Below are positions 53,695 through 64,000 of a stretch of 64,000 bases of DNA, piece by piece. The translations under genes and the position numbers were made by a program. The number at the start of each line of letters is the position of its first letter. Within the stretch, counting starts at the first letter, position 1. The notes beneath the pieces were generated by a model. The model was not told where the DNA came from and did not search any database. It saw nothing but the letters and a program-made list of their open reading frames with translations. The stretch is from Lycocorax pyrrhopterus obiensis (taxonomy: Eukaryota > Chordata > Aves > Passeriformes > Paradisaeidae): contig JACSVZ010000008.1 in NCBI GenBank assembly GCA_014706295.1, positions 15,712,159 through 15,776,158 on the forward strand, in the 5' to 3' direction.

Positions 53695-55582
53695 CTGAAA
53701 GAGAAAAAACCCCCTCAAAATATTTACCTCTGTTTATTTGCAGAGTTGATGCTCATTCCCAGAGACTACTACTAACTGTATGGGGACGTTTCTTTCAGAA
53801 AAATGCAATTTCTTTAAGGAACACTTACCATAGCACTTGGCTCAATAATCACAAGCTGATGGACTTCAAATAGTGCAATTAATGACTGACATCTTGCAAA
53901 GATTATATCCACCCATATTCTTAGTTAACCATGATATAAACTTCTGGTAACAACTCAGATTTTTTACTTTCTGTTATTCTTTGATTTTTGTTTGATTCTT
54001 TGTCATCTACCAAATAAACTGTGGATAATTTTTCACTTATGCTGTCAAACAGCAACAGTAAATAACTACTTAAATGATGACACTGTTACTGAAAGAAAAT
54101 GGAAACCTGAAACCAGTTTAAGAACAAGTTTAGTACATATACATACCTTTAGTCTATTTTGAAAATTACTTTATTTCAAGCTTATAATATAGTATTATTA
54201 TAATATGTTAATATATAATACATAATCAGAAACCTCTGATTTCCAAACAGTATCAAATTTACTTTTCAAAACTGTCTAGCCTTCAAAGTCAGAAACAGGT
54301 TGGAAAAGACCTCCAAGATCATTAAGTCCAACCTTTGACCAATCGCCACCTTGCCAACTAGACCATGGCACTAAGTGACATGTCCAGTCATTTCCTGAAC
54401 ACCACCAGGGATGGTGACTCCACCGTCTCCCAGCCTGTTCCAATGCTTCAACACCTCTTCAGTGAAAAAGTTCTTCCTGATGTCCAGCCTGAACCTCCCC
54501 TGGCACAGCTTGAGGCTATGTCCTCTTGTCCCATCACCAGCTGCCAGAGAGAAGAGACTGACCCCACCTGGCTACTCCCTCCTTCCAGGTAGTTGTAAAG
54601 AGCAATAAGGTCTCCCCTGAGCCTCTTCTCCTCCAGACTAAACAACCCTAGCTCCCTCAGCCCGTCCTTGTAGGACTCTCTAAATCCTTCACCAGCTTAA
54701 TTGCTCTCAGTTGCTCAAATGGGTCACAATCAAATTGTTCAGAGAACACTATTCTTGCTGGCACACAAAAAATGACTGGAAGCTTCCTCCTTCCCTACTA
54801 CTAGCCTTTAAGAACATAAAAGGGGCCTTAATTACTTCTGCCTTTGCCACGCAGTCACAGAACATCCGTATCTCCTCGGCACAAGGTGCATCGTTGAAGT
54901 CATTCTGTTTCCAGCAGGCCATCATTACCGACATCTCCGTAATGCACGTTGCCTCTAGAACGGAAAGACACAACCAGAAATCTCAGGTGTTTGGGATTTC
55001 ATGCTAACAGCCTCCACAGTGCATAAATCTCCAGAGAAGATGGGGTAGAGGCAGGTGAGAAAATGCAAAACTAAAGATGCCAGCTTTGCTTTGGGCAGAG
55101 AAGTTGTTGCTAACAGAAAGCAAACAGCTGCAGCCACCTAGCATCTGACTGAATTTTTAAGGTAAAGGCAATGCTAGGACGCAGCGTGCCTGACTCACAT
55201 ACGACGCAAACTTAGGGTTGCAGTGTGAGAAAGCGATCCTTCCCACAGAACCCGGGCGCGAGTTCCATGGCTCAGCCCGGCCCCTCCCCTCTGCTGCCCT
55301 GCGGAGCACAAGGCACCGCCGAGCCCCGCCAGCAGCGCGGCCCTTCCCGGGGCACAGCGGCGGCTCAGCTCCCGGGGCAGCGCTGGCGGGGCCGAGCCCG
55401 GCCTTCCCCTCGCCACCGCTCCCCGCCGCCGGGAGCTCACCTGTCGGCTGCTCCCGGCGGTTCGCCACCTTGTCGGCCAGCGCCAGCGGCCGGGGCGGGC
55501 GGAGCGCCGGGGGCCGCTTCTTGTTCCGCCACTGCCCGGACACCCAGCGCGTCACCCAGGCGGGATACGCGGGCGCCGCCAT
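53584..55582 (-). CDS. CHCHD1: CHCHD1, small mitochondrial ribosomal subunit protein mS37 (full gene span)
   Basis: Three exons: 55441-55582 (142 nt), 54836-54954 (119 nt) and 53584-53694 (111 nt with stop), giving 123 residues; human CHCHD1 is 118 by my recollection. It is a twin CX9C protein of the mitochondrial small ribosomal subunit (mS37), imported through the Mia40 route. The N-terminus is basic and rich in Arg, Lys and Pro, with [13 protein letters not shown] matching the human PLILANRVGERR stretch. The CHCH fold carries both motifs: [11 protein letters not shown] (nine residues between Cys) and [11 protein letters not shown] (nine residues between first and last Cys). The tail [10 protein letters not shown] matches human KLNKLLQRFP. 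All introns are GT-AG and in phase. The gene has a CpG-island promoter and a CR1 element in intron 2. Identification is secure. Confidence 0.96.
54282..54705 (-). mobile_element. CR1 LINE, 3' fragment, in CHCHD1 intron 2
   Basis: The plus strand reads GGTTGGAAAAGACCTCCAAG then ATCATTAAGTCCAACCTTTG and continues through CCACCAGGGATGGTGACTCC and AAAAAGTTCTTCCTGATGTC. This is the reverse complement of the standard avian CR1 3' region, so the element's sense strand is minus and its 3' end is at the left. It is 5'-truncated. Ends are approximate. Small plus-strand frames here (for example 54,365-54,592) are antisense chance frames. Confidence 0.9.
54836..54954 (-). CDS. CHCHD1: CHCHD1 exon 2 (twin CX9C core)
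   Basis: Acceptor CCGTTCTAG|AG, donor GAA|GTAATT. It encodes [20 protein letters not shown], then [15 protein letters not shown], nearly identical in layout to human CHCHD1 and containing all five cysteines of the fold. Confidence 0.96.
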
Positions 55583-55710
55583 GTCCGCGCGGGCGCCCTG
55601 AGGGCGGAGCGGAGCGGAGCGGAACGGGGCGGGGCGGGGCCGGGCCCGCCCTCCCCTGGCGCGGGGAGCCGCCGCCCGCGCAGCCGCCCGCTCCGCCCCC
55701 TCCTGCCCAT
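55230..55710 (-). promoter_or_regulatory. CHCHD1: CpG-island promoter of CHCHD1
   Basis: A CpG-rich block covers exon 1 and upstream. At 55,604-55,641, just upstream of the start codon, three GGAGC pentamer units merge into GGGGCGGGGCGGGGC-type repeats, i.e. overlapping Sp1/KLF GC boxes of the sort usual for housekeeping mitochondrial-protein genes. No TATA box is seen. Long frames in the island on both strands are GC artefacts. Confidence 0.8.
55441..55582 (-). CDS. CHCHD1: CHCHD1 exon 1 (N-terminus)
   Basis: Start ATG at 55,582-55,580 gives [18 protein letters not shown] and a basic Pro-rich segment. The donor is ACAG|GTGAGC. The frame stays open upstream to another ATG at 55,774, but that stretch crosses the GC boxes and has no similarity to CHCHD1, so the MAAP start was chosen. 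Confidence 0.92.
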
Positions 55711-55904
55711 CAGGCCAAGGATAGGCCATGGAAATTGAGTAACTCCCCACAGCTTCCGCCCTGGGCGGAACCACTCAGCCACTGCCCCATCAATCACCAT
55801 CCAGAAACTCCTTCTGCGGCAAAACTAACCATGGGAGGAGCAAACACACTTCAGGCAGGGCAGAAGAAATCATGATTGTTTCAAGTAATTCAGATGGAAT
55901 TAAA

Positions 55905-56215
55905 GGAATCACAGAATGGGCCAGGTTGGAAAGGACCACAGAGGGGTTGCATAGGATTGCATGCAGATGGTTCTGGAATACGTCCAGCGAGGGAGATGCC
56001 ACAGCCTCTCTGGGCTGTTCCAGTGCTCAGCCACCTGCACAGTAAAGTTGTTCCTCATGTTCAGGTGGAACTTCCTGTGCATCAGCTTCTGCCCGTTGCC
56101 TCTTGTCCTATTGCCCAGCACCACTGAGAAGAGCCTGGATCCCTCCATCCTTTCGATGCTCTCCCCTCAGACACTATACACATGGATGAGGTCCCTCTCG
56201 CTCGTCTCTTATCAA
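55905..56215 (-). mobile_element. CR1 LINE, 3' fragment, upstream of CHCHD1
   Basis: The plus strand reads AATCACAGAATGGGCCAGG and TTGGAAAGGACCACAGAG and continues through GTTGTTCCTCATGTTCAGGT and CATGGATGAGGTCCCTCTC. This is the reverse complement of the CR1 3' region, truncated at its 5' side. It is more diverged from the first copy than expected for one family, so the two probably belong to different CR1 subfamilies. It starts about 320 bases upstream of the CHCHD1 start codon. Confidence 0.88.
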
Positions 56216-59200
56216 GTTCTTCTGCAACTGTATGGAAACTCTTCTTGGTGGTTCAAACTCACATCATTTAGCTCTCAGCCCCTCATTTCTCTCCATTACA
56301 TTACAGTTGGATCTCCCCTGCATTGGTCCTACTGTTCCTTCCAAGCAGATACTGAAACTGCTGCTTTCAAAATGATAGCATCATTCACACAGCCTCATAC
56401 TCAGTGGTGGAAAAAAACCTCTTGCTCCCAGAAGTTTCTTCCCTAGGTCCTGGAAGTCCTCACCTCATCCGGCAGGTGCTCATGCCCCAGCTGAAAAAGG
56501 CAGGCAATACAGAAGGCACAGGAACATTCCAAAGGCTGGGATACAAACAGGTCTCTTGCACAGCAAGACAAGGTAGATGCAGAAAACTGAGGAGTTAAGA
56601 CGCCAAACACTGGGGATGCAGAGCACTCAGCTCCTTGTTGTGGAGCAGTTCCTGAATAAGCCATTTTACCACTGTATCAGGAACAGCTGGAGTTCTCTGA
56701 CCATATAAAGAAGGCCAAATCAAAGATGCTTTTCTTTGCAATTTTTTTTTTTTGCATTGGACACTGATTTGGATTAAAATATATTCAACCTCCTAGACAT
56801 AAAACCCAAAGCACTCCCCTTTGCCTAGTCAAGGAAGTTAACGAGACTTTAGAAATTCTGTTAACTTGAGCTAAACATCACCAGGCTTATACAACAATAT
56901 TCTCAATATGGTTACTAGAATTTACTGCATCTGCTGACAATAAATCCCAGTATGTCCAATTCCATAATTATTTTTCTGTTATTTTTTAAATAGTATATAC
57001 TTAGAGTTCAAATTAAAGAGTATGAGAAGACATTTTCAAGTATACAAAAGATTTCTTTAAGCTCTCTTCTAGGAGTAAATTTTCATCTCTTAAGGTCCAA
57101 ATTCAAACACTTTTTCTGGATGTTCTGAAACATTTTGGTAAGCAGGATGTTTCTCTATTTCCATTTTTTCTGAAAAGACAGGAAACAAACAATCCTTTGA
57201 GCTTGACTATTGGTAGAGAAGAAAGAAAACAGGCTGACATCTTCAAATTAGGCCAGAGGGCTTGCATTGTGCAACTCTAAACAACAGAGACTTTGCAAAC
57301 CCGAGACAGGGGCATGAAACACGTTTCAGTATTCCAGTTCATGTGAGGTTCAGCTACTCTTGGTTTTGCCTCTTCTAGCTACCCTTACTTCCTACCTTAC
57401 TTCTAGCTACTCGCCTTCCCCTGCTGCATTTGCCTCCTGCAGTGCCTAACTAGATTGGCACAGAAACAGTAACAAGAAAAGACAAAAGTACTAAGATGTA
57501 AGAGACGCTGAACTGCACTCCCTGTAAATCAGCCTCCTTTTTCCAAATTACATTAGCTAATGGTGGCAGCACGTTCAAGTCCTTTCACCTTCAAAAGCTG
57601 ATCTCTCATTTAATTAATTCCAAGAAAAATGAGGTGGGGGAGGAGGGGAGGCTGAGAAATAGAAAGTCAAACTACACAAGGAGAATTGTAATAGCTTCCT
57701 GTAAGTTACTGTCTCCATTAGAACTTTTTTTTTGGCATTCAGTCCAGTATTGGAGCATCAGCCTAAGCAATTCCCAAGCAGACAGAATAAGGTACATGAT
57801 GATGTCTGCACACACCATGCAGAGACATCTGAAGCAGGACATTGTTTTATTATTAAACGTTATTTTTAGGGAGAACGCAGAACTACAAAAGGGGTGTGTT
57901 ACTCAATAGCCAAGTCTCTCCACAGCCTGTTTTTTCTCAGCTGATAGCACCAACTCACTAATGGATGGAACAGAAATGCTGACTTTATTGGGACAGTCAG
58001 AAACCAAATTCCCTCAACGCTGAACCCCATAGATGTTTCACTGTGAATCCTGAATGTACAACTATAAAAACCATGTAAAACTTAAACTTTCACTAATCAG
58101 CATTTACAACTTTTTTGCTTGTATCAACACAGTTAAAGCTGAATCTTAGCTTGCGTTTCAGCTGGTCAAAACCAAAATGAACCACAGATCTTAAACTATT
58201 AATATTAGATTTGAAAAGAATATATATCACAACTGAATAAGGGCCACATATGATGCTACAGTAAATGCTATGCCACAATTAAATACAATGCTAACAATGC
58301 TGTGATAAAAAACACTCGTAAAATGAGACTGTTATCTTAAATACTTCTTTAAGAGGTGAGAAATTACACCATGTATTCTTCACTTTCTGGTGTAGCTATG
58401 TAAAACCTCCAGATACTGCCTAAAAATCAATTAGGGGATGCGGCTAAGAAATCAGTTCTATTGGGAAAAAAGAATAGAGTTGATATCCATGTCTTTTTGA
58501 ACTCCCTGGATCCAGCTTTCAGGTAAATTCCAGTATTTTCACACAAATTTATCCTGAATACACCAGTTCTTCTCATACCAGTTCATAATGCTCTCACCTA
58601 CCATAATTTATTCTCATCTGTCTCACCCTGACCTTCTTAAACCAATTTAATTGGAGATGCCTTAAATTTAAAGCACTTCCACTTTAACTTTAGTAGTGAA
58701 ACTAACCGGTTTGCTAAGATTCCAGGTGGTTCAGACTTAACTCCTGCCTGCTGAGCTATTGTGTTTGGACAGTATTAGCACTTAATGCTGTCATTAGCAC
58801 AGTGCATTCATGGACTCACAACGAGAACACGTCACACCCCATCCCAACTCCAACCCAGCCCTTATTCTGTGCTATCTCAATCAGATCAGCTGCCCCGCAT
58901 TTTTCTGTCTACCTGAGTAGTTCTGACCTGCCATCCCTAAGCCCTAACTCCCAGGCTCTAGGAAATTCATCCCATTTCCACTGCAAATTACCTGTGCCTC
59001 CTTATTTGCTTAGAGATGCCACAAAGTATCATCGTCTGCTCTGATCCATTCCAAGATCCCCAGAACCATCTCTAGCTGAGACACTTGCACATTAAATGGG
59101 TCTTTTCTGCAGTAAAGAATGTATTTAACAGCACACAAATTAAGATGCTAGTGGTGTCAGAGCTCTGGAACGAATCCTGCAGCTCCATTCCTCTCCATCC

Positions 59201-62200
59201 TTCCTAATCCCTCTGCAGGGCTATCTATCTCTCACTGCCAGCTCTGAGACAATGAATCATAAAGAGAAGTACAGTTTGTTAAAGCCTGACGCAGGCTTTG
59301 GCTCAGTTGGTCATATCACTAAAAGGATTTTGTCTCTGATTAATTTCACCCTGTCAGTAGAGGTCTCCAGGCAGAATGAAGGAACCTGCCACCCTGTATG
59401 TTTCCAATTGATACAACTTCCCAGAAGGCGCCTGGAGATCCATCAATAACCTTAATGAAATACAACCGAGTAGATGACAACCAATGATTAAGGGGTGGCT
59501 CTCTTGGGACTATGGCTGAAGAGTGTGTAGGGTAGGACAGTAAGCCAGGCAGATGGCTGCTTGCCTAACACAGCAATGCCTGTTAAAACTCTGATGTCCT
59601 TGATGGCTGAGTTCCAATTCAATTTATCCTGTTCCCAGCCCTTTAAGAGTTGTTCTTCCACACCACTTAAAACTACCCTCTGTCAAAGTGCAAGAGGGGC
59701 ATTTCTGCTGTGATTCTCCAGCTGCTGCTGCACTTTGCAGACCATTTCCAGAGAAAGCAGCTCATTCCCCTTTCCCTCTAAACATATACATCCACTGTTG
59801 CTTGGTTCTCATTCTACTTACCAGACAGGACACAGAGATTTTTCAGTTTGAAAATTATTGCAGTGACTGAAATAAGAAAAGGCAACTCTTTTTGAACTCC
59901 TTTCGAGTTCTAGAAATCATCAATGTTAGGTATCAAATCAGTATTCTTCAGTGAGGTTATATGCTTCTTACAAATTGCAGTCCTTGCTAAAGGACAGAAA
60001 ACACAGACTACTAGTTCAGTAAATAAAATAACCGGCTTCTTACTGAAAAAATAGGCAGCACTTGGTATCACGGAAGAATGAGAGCTGTGGCTTGTCCAAT
60101 CAATGCAATGCATTGGACTGCTAGATTTTTAACCTTCAGTCAGACATTTGTTTCTCCTCTCTCACGTCTCAGAGGGCACAAACTTATCCTAGCTTGTCAA
60201 GTCAATTCTAAGACACAGCATCAATAGAATCTACTGGTGTTTCATGTGAGCAGTAATGAGGAGATACTTATTTTTAGAACATTAATGCTAGTGAATAAAG
60301 CTATCCTGACAGCTCTGAAAGCCTCCCTCTAGTCACACAGTAAACAGGCACAATGCATGACAAGCAGTGAAGCCACTCACCCTAGTCTGTAGGATCCTGC
60401 CAAAGCGTTTACACAGGTAATCATCTTCAATATTTGGTATCTTTGATAAATTCCTGATTAGTCTGTTTTTATGAATATGGGTACCTACACTGTAAGAAAA
60501 TTATTGAGATAAATGTTGAATCTATCATGTTTAGTCTGAGTATCATGTAGCCTTCCAGTAGTGACAATATGAGTGATGACATTCAGCCACCATCTAGCTG
60601 GTTTGGATTTAAAGCAGTGAAGTGAGAAATCCACTTAGCAGTCAAGAACAGAAATTGGGAACCTTTATCCAAAATAATAATGTTGCAGTGACCTTCCTCC
60701 TTTGTCTGCATTCACACACTTGCATTAGTAGAAAGACAACTAGGAGGGTAAATTGAATTCACTTTGGCTAAGACTGGCAGTACTTGTTGGCACTATATAG
60801 CAATCCTTTCAAACACATTATTAAGTAAATTAATTGCAAACTCTTCAAGGGTATGAGACCCAGCGTCTCCTCCTGTCTCCTCCAAGTAACAGGAGAGAAT
60901 GAAAGCAAAGCCATGGTGGTAGAACCACCTTTACTCAACATTTTGCAATCCTTGCTGTGCAGAGCTGTAGATGCTGTGAAGGTCAGTCAGCAGCCTCGAA
61001 CACAACTGCAACCACAACTCTACCCAGCTGGGGAGGATTCCCACCTCTCCTGTCCCTGCAGAGTTTGCCTGGCACCTACACAAGGTATTCATACTATGAA
61101 CTGAATAAATATTCCAGCCTTAATTCTTGCATACCATACATAAAAAGTGAAATAAATTTACTATATTAATGGAGGCAACAGATACACGGTTTATAAATCA
61201 CGGAAGTATTGTGACATAGAGGAGGCAATAAAGCTAGTATGATCTATTACTACAGAAAAGAAACACTGCAGATACAAAAGAAACAAGGCTTGGGTGAGCT
61301 TCACAGCTAAGAGTGGTAGCTAATACTCATTATCTTTTGAGAAGTTCACCACCTCTAAGACTATAAAAAATAGTTAAACCTAGGAAGACACAAAAAACTC
61401 AGAAGAGAAAGCTATGAAATGACTTGTGACTCAGCTACAAACTGAAAGTTGTACTTTGAAAAACAGACAAAACCCATAGAATATCTGTAATAAAGTTACT
61501 TTCAGATCTGTATTCCTTTCATACCCATGTCAAGAAGATAGATGACAATCAGAAATACTCCTGCTTGGCAAAAGTCATCAGCCCAAAGCAACAGCCTTCT
61601 GTAGTACAGACACAGAGCAAAGCAACAAACAAACCCTGCAGGACTAACAAAATAACCTTGTTGGCTCTTGATTGTAATTTTCTGAGTACAGAAAGTATAT
61701 AGTGGTGAAGGCATACTCGGCTGTGAATTAGCAAATGAACAGTAAGGGCCGCAATGAAGAAGTTTTTACCTACTTTGCTAGCTACTCTTCAGCTTGTACC
61801 ACCATATCATCAATGCTATTGTTAGTTGAGAAACATGCTCATGTTGCTGAGCAGGAAGACAAAATGGGGCTTTGGACATCACTCATCAAGCACTAAGCAG
61901 GTGCTCACGCACAGACTTATATTGGTACTTCCTCCTGTTACTCCTGTAAGGACAATACATTAAATGTAGCATGTCTAATTTTGGCAACAGCAGATAAATT
62001 ATAATAAAGACCTGGAAATTATTATAAATGCCGCACTTCTGGAAAATCTACTTAAATTACAGGATAAAATAGTAAAAGCAGCAGGTGCTAATACCTGGTT
62101 ATTATTTTTTATGTTTAGTACAAAAAGCAAGATCACAATTTCTCCTCCTGGCTATTCCACCAAACACTTGAAAAAGAAAGTGTTTTGAGATATAGCTAAT

Positions 62201-64000
62201 TAAGAGAATGCAGTTAAAGAAGCCTGAATTATTTTCTATAGAGAAACATGAAATGAAGTAACTGAAGGCATTAATTCAAACAATTTACTTAAATATCATT
62301 AACTTGTTTAGTAGAAGTCAATATTCAGAACTAAAGCATCCTTACTTTGTTTTATCTTAATTTACTTCTCAAGCACACGGTGGCCTCTTCAATCCTGAAT
62401 ACACATATCTGTAATTTTAATCTGGTTTGAGTAATCCACTTTAACAATTAACTCAGATACATTCTCTTAGGTATTCATGCCTCCTGAATAACTGAAAAAA
62501 AGGAACTTAAACTGATAAATGCATTTTAGCTGACGAACCACTTGTTACTATTATTAGAGAAGAGAGATTAAAAAACATTTTTCTCCTAAAAATAATTAGG
62601 TGAGAATAATGTATAGTGTATGCATTTTCTACATTTATAAAAATCCAGTGATAGCCACGGGTCTGAAGTGTTTGCTGTCGTGGTGCCCTGATTTTAACAT
62701 GGCAATATTGTTATGTCACCTGAGAGGCAAACATTGAGATGATCGTTACCTACACTGGTATTATACCTGTAATACCATATATGTAACATTATGAAGGGGA
62801 ATTTGAGGGGAAAAAAAAAGATATTGAGTGATCCATGCAGCACTGAGCAATAGACAGTGACTTAATTAGGGAGAGAATGTAGATTCACTGCTGTTCCTAA
62901 CTTCTACTGACAGACATCAGACTTCCCGTAGCAATGCATAAACTGCCTTACAAAGTCAAATTACACAACAGATTGCAGACTTTCATTACCAACAATCTGT
63001 CTTAAGCACAGATAAACTCTGGCTCTTTAGTCAGTAGTTAACTTCTGAAGGAGGAGGGGAAATGGAGAAAGAAAATAGCATTATACCATTAGAGACATCA
63101 CTGTAGTGTCGCCATATTTGCCTGTGCTTTTAAACCTGTGACACTAAATTAATTAGTTTCCCTCCACTGCAAGAACAAGTACTTCGGAAAGACACCCACC
63201 ATGGCAGGGAACAGGGGAGTTTATTTATACCTGTAAGCAATACAGGCTACACAGCAAGGAAGATCTATCCACATGTTGTCACTTAGGAACTTTGGTCACA
63301 GACCAGGATCACAATGTGTTAAGATTTGGTAGACATACAAAACCATCTCAGTGCACCTGGTTCTGATCACCCATTTCAGCCTACAAAGACTTCAAGACTT
63401 TTATCCAAACTGCAGAGACCACTGGAAAGGCACCATTGTTAAAATGTATTTGTCTTTGCAGAAAGCTGCACATACTCAAAAGGAAAAAATCCAAGGCCTC
63501 TGAATTGCTAGCATTAAGGAGATAACAATAAGTCAAGATTACAGATTTCAGATTTGATGGAAACTTAAAAGAACCAAAGCATACGAATTTTATTTTGTTC
63601 TACACAATACCAGGTAATACACTTTCTGGTGTGAAATACTTCGTTGAAAGTTGCAACTTAAATAATTTGTTTTCCCATCGCATTGTACAGATCATCTGCT
63701 AAGTCAGCAAAGAGGAAAATTAGGCAGAGAGTAAAGTGACCTGCCCGTACATATTCAGTTACCTTGAAAAGGAGGAGTATCTGAGGCATGTTACTTGGGG
63801 AGAAGAGACTTTATTGCAGCAATTTCATAAGGCACGACTGCTCTTCACAGATGTGTCTTTTGTAATTCCTTCACTGGAAAAGCCATTTGTTAATAGCAGC
63901 TAAAAGTACACCTTAATGAAGAGAATATGTGACTGATAAAATACTTAAAAACACAATTAATATTTTGAAGACTTAAAAAATCCCTGAAATAACTTAGGGC
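56216..64000. other. Region without a recognised gene
   Basis: AT-rich sequence upstream of CHCHD1. On the human order, FUT11 should come next on the same strand, but I found no fucosyltransferase-like exon here. It may lie further right, and part of this stretch could be its 3' UTR. No RNA gene was seen, and no repeat beyond short homopolymers (T run near 56,743-56,753). Confidence 0.45.

Noticed and set aside
56216..64000. Expected FUT11 exons to the right of CHCHD1
   Set aside because: Looked for alpha-1,3-fucosyltransferase motifs on the minus strand and found none.

Overview
This is vertebrate nuclear DNA, most likely from a bird. It is AT-rich, with split genes, three GC-rich promoter regions, two 5'-truncated copies of the CR1 LINE type that dominates avian genomes, and one solo retroviral LTR of a kind common in songbirds. 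No bacterial-style genes, operons, CRISPR arrays or rRNA/tRNA genes were seen. Nearly all ATG-to-stop frames are chance frames; the real coding content is short exons that I joined by splice sites and reading phase.

Three genes can be supported, all on the minus strand, so transcription runs from right to left. (1) CHCHD1 (mitochondrial ribosomal protein mS37), 53,584-55,582: three exons, 123 codons, with a CpG-island promoter at about 55.2-55.7 kb. (2) A complete 15-exon gene at 32,979-47,453 for an 822-residue secreted mosaic serine protease of the neurotrypsin type: signal peptide, kringle, four SRCR domains and a trypsin domain with intact catalytic residues. Every exon junction keeps the reading frame. 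(3) The first coding exon of ZSWIM8 at 18,439-18,616, with its CpG-island promoter at about 18.9-19.8 kb. The rest of ZSWIM8 lies beyond the left edge, so the first ~18.4 kb of the window is inside its first coding intron.

The order CHCHD1, then ZSWIM8, on one strand matches human chromosome 10q22. In human, as I recall, those two genes are near neighbours with no protease between them, while true neurotrypsin (PRSS12) is on 4q26 beside NDST3, in a region paralogous to 10q22 (NDST2/NDST3, SEC24C/SEC24D, SYNPO2L/SYNPO2, MYOZ1/MYOZ2, USP54/USP53). The protease here is therefore best read as the 10q22-side duplicate of PRSS12, kept in this lineage and missing from the human locus. This is the most interesting feature of the window.

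Layout: 1-18,438 ZSWIM8 intron 1; 18,439-19,800 ZSWIM8 exon 1 and promoter; 19.8-32.9 kb no gene recognised; 32.98-47.45 kb neurotrypsin-like gene, with a GC-rich upstream region to about 48.1 kb; 48.2-51.7 kb nothing recognised; 51,729-53,069 solo LTR with a 5-bp target duplication; 53.58-55.58 kb CHCHD1 with a CR1 in intron 2; about 55.9-56.2 kb second CR1; 56.2-64 kb nothing recognised (FUT11 would be expected next on the human pattern but was not found).
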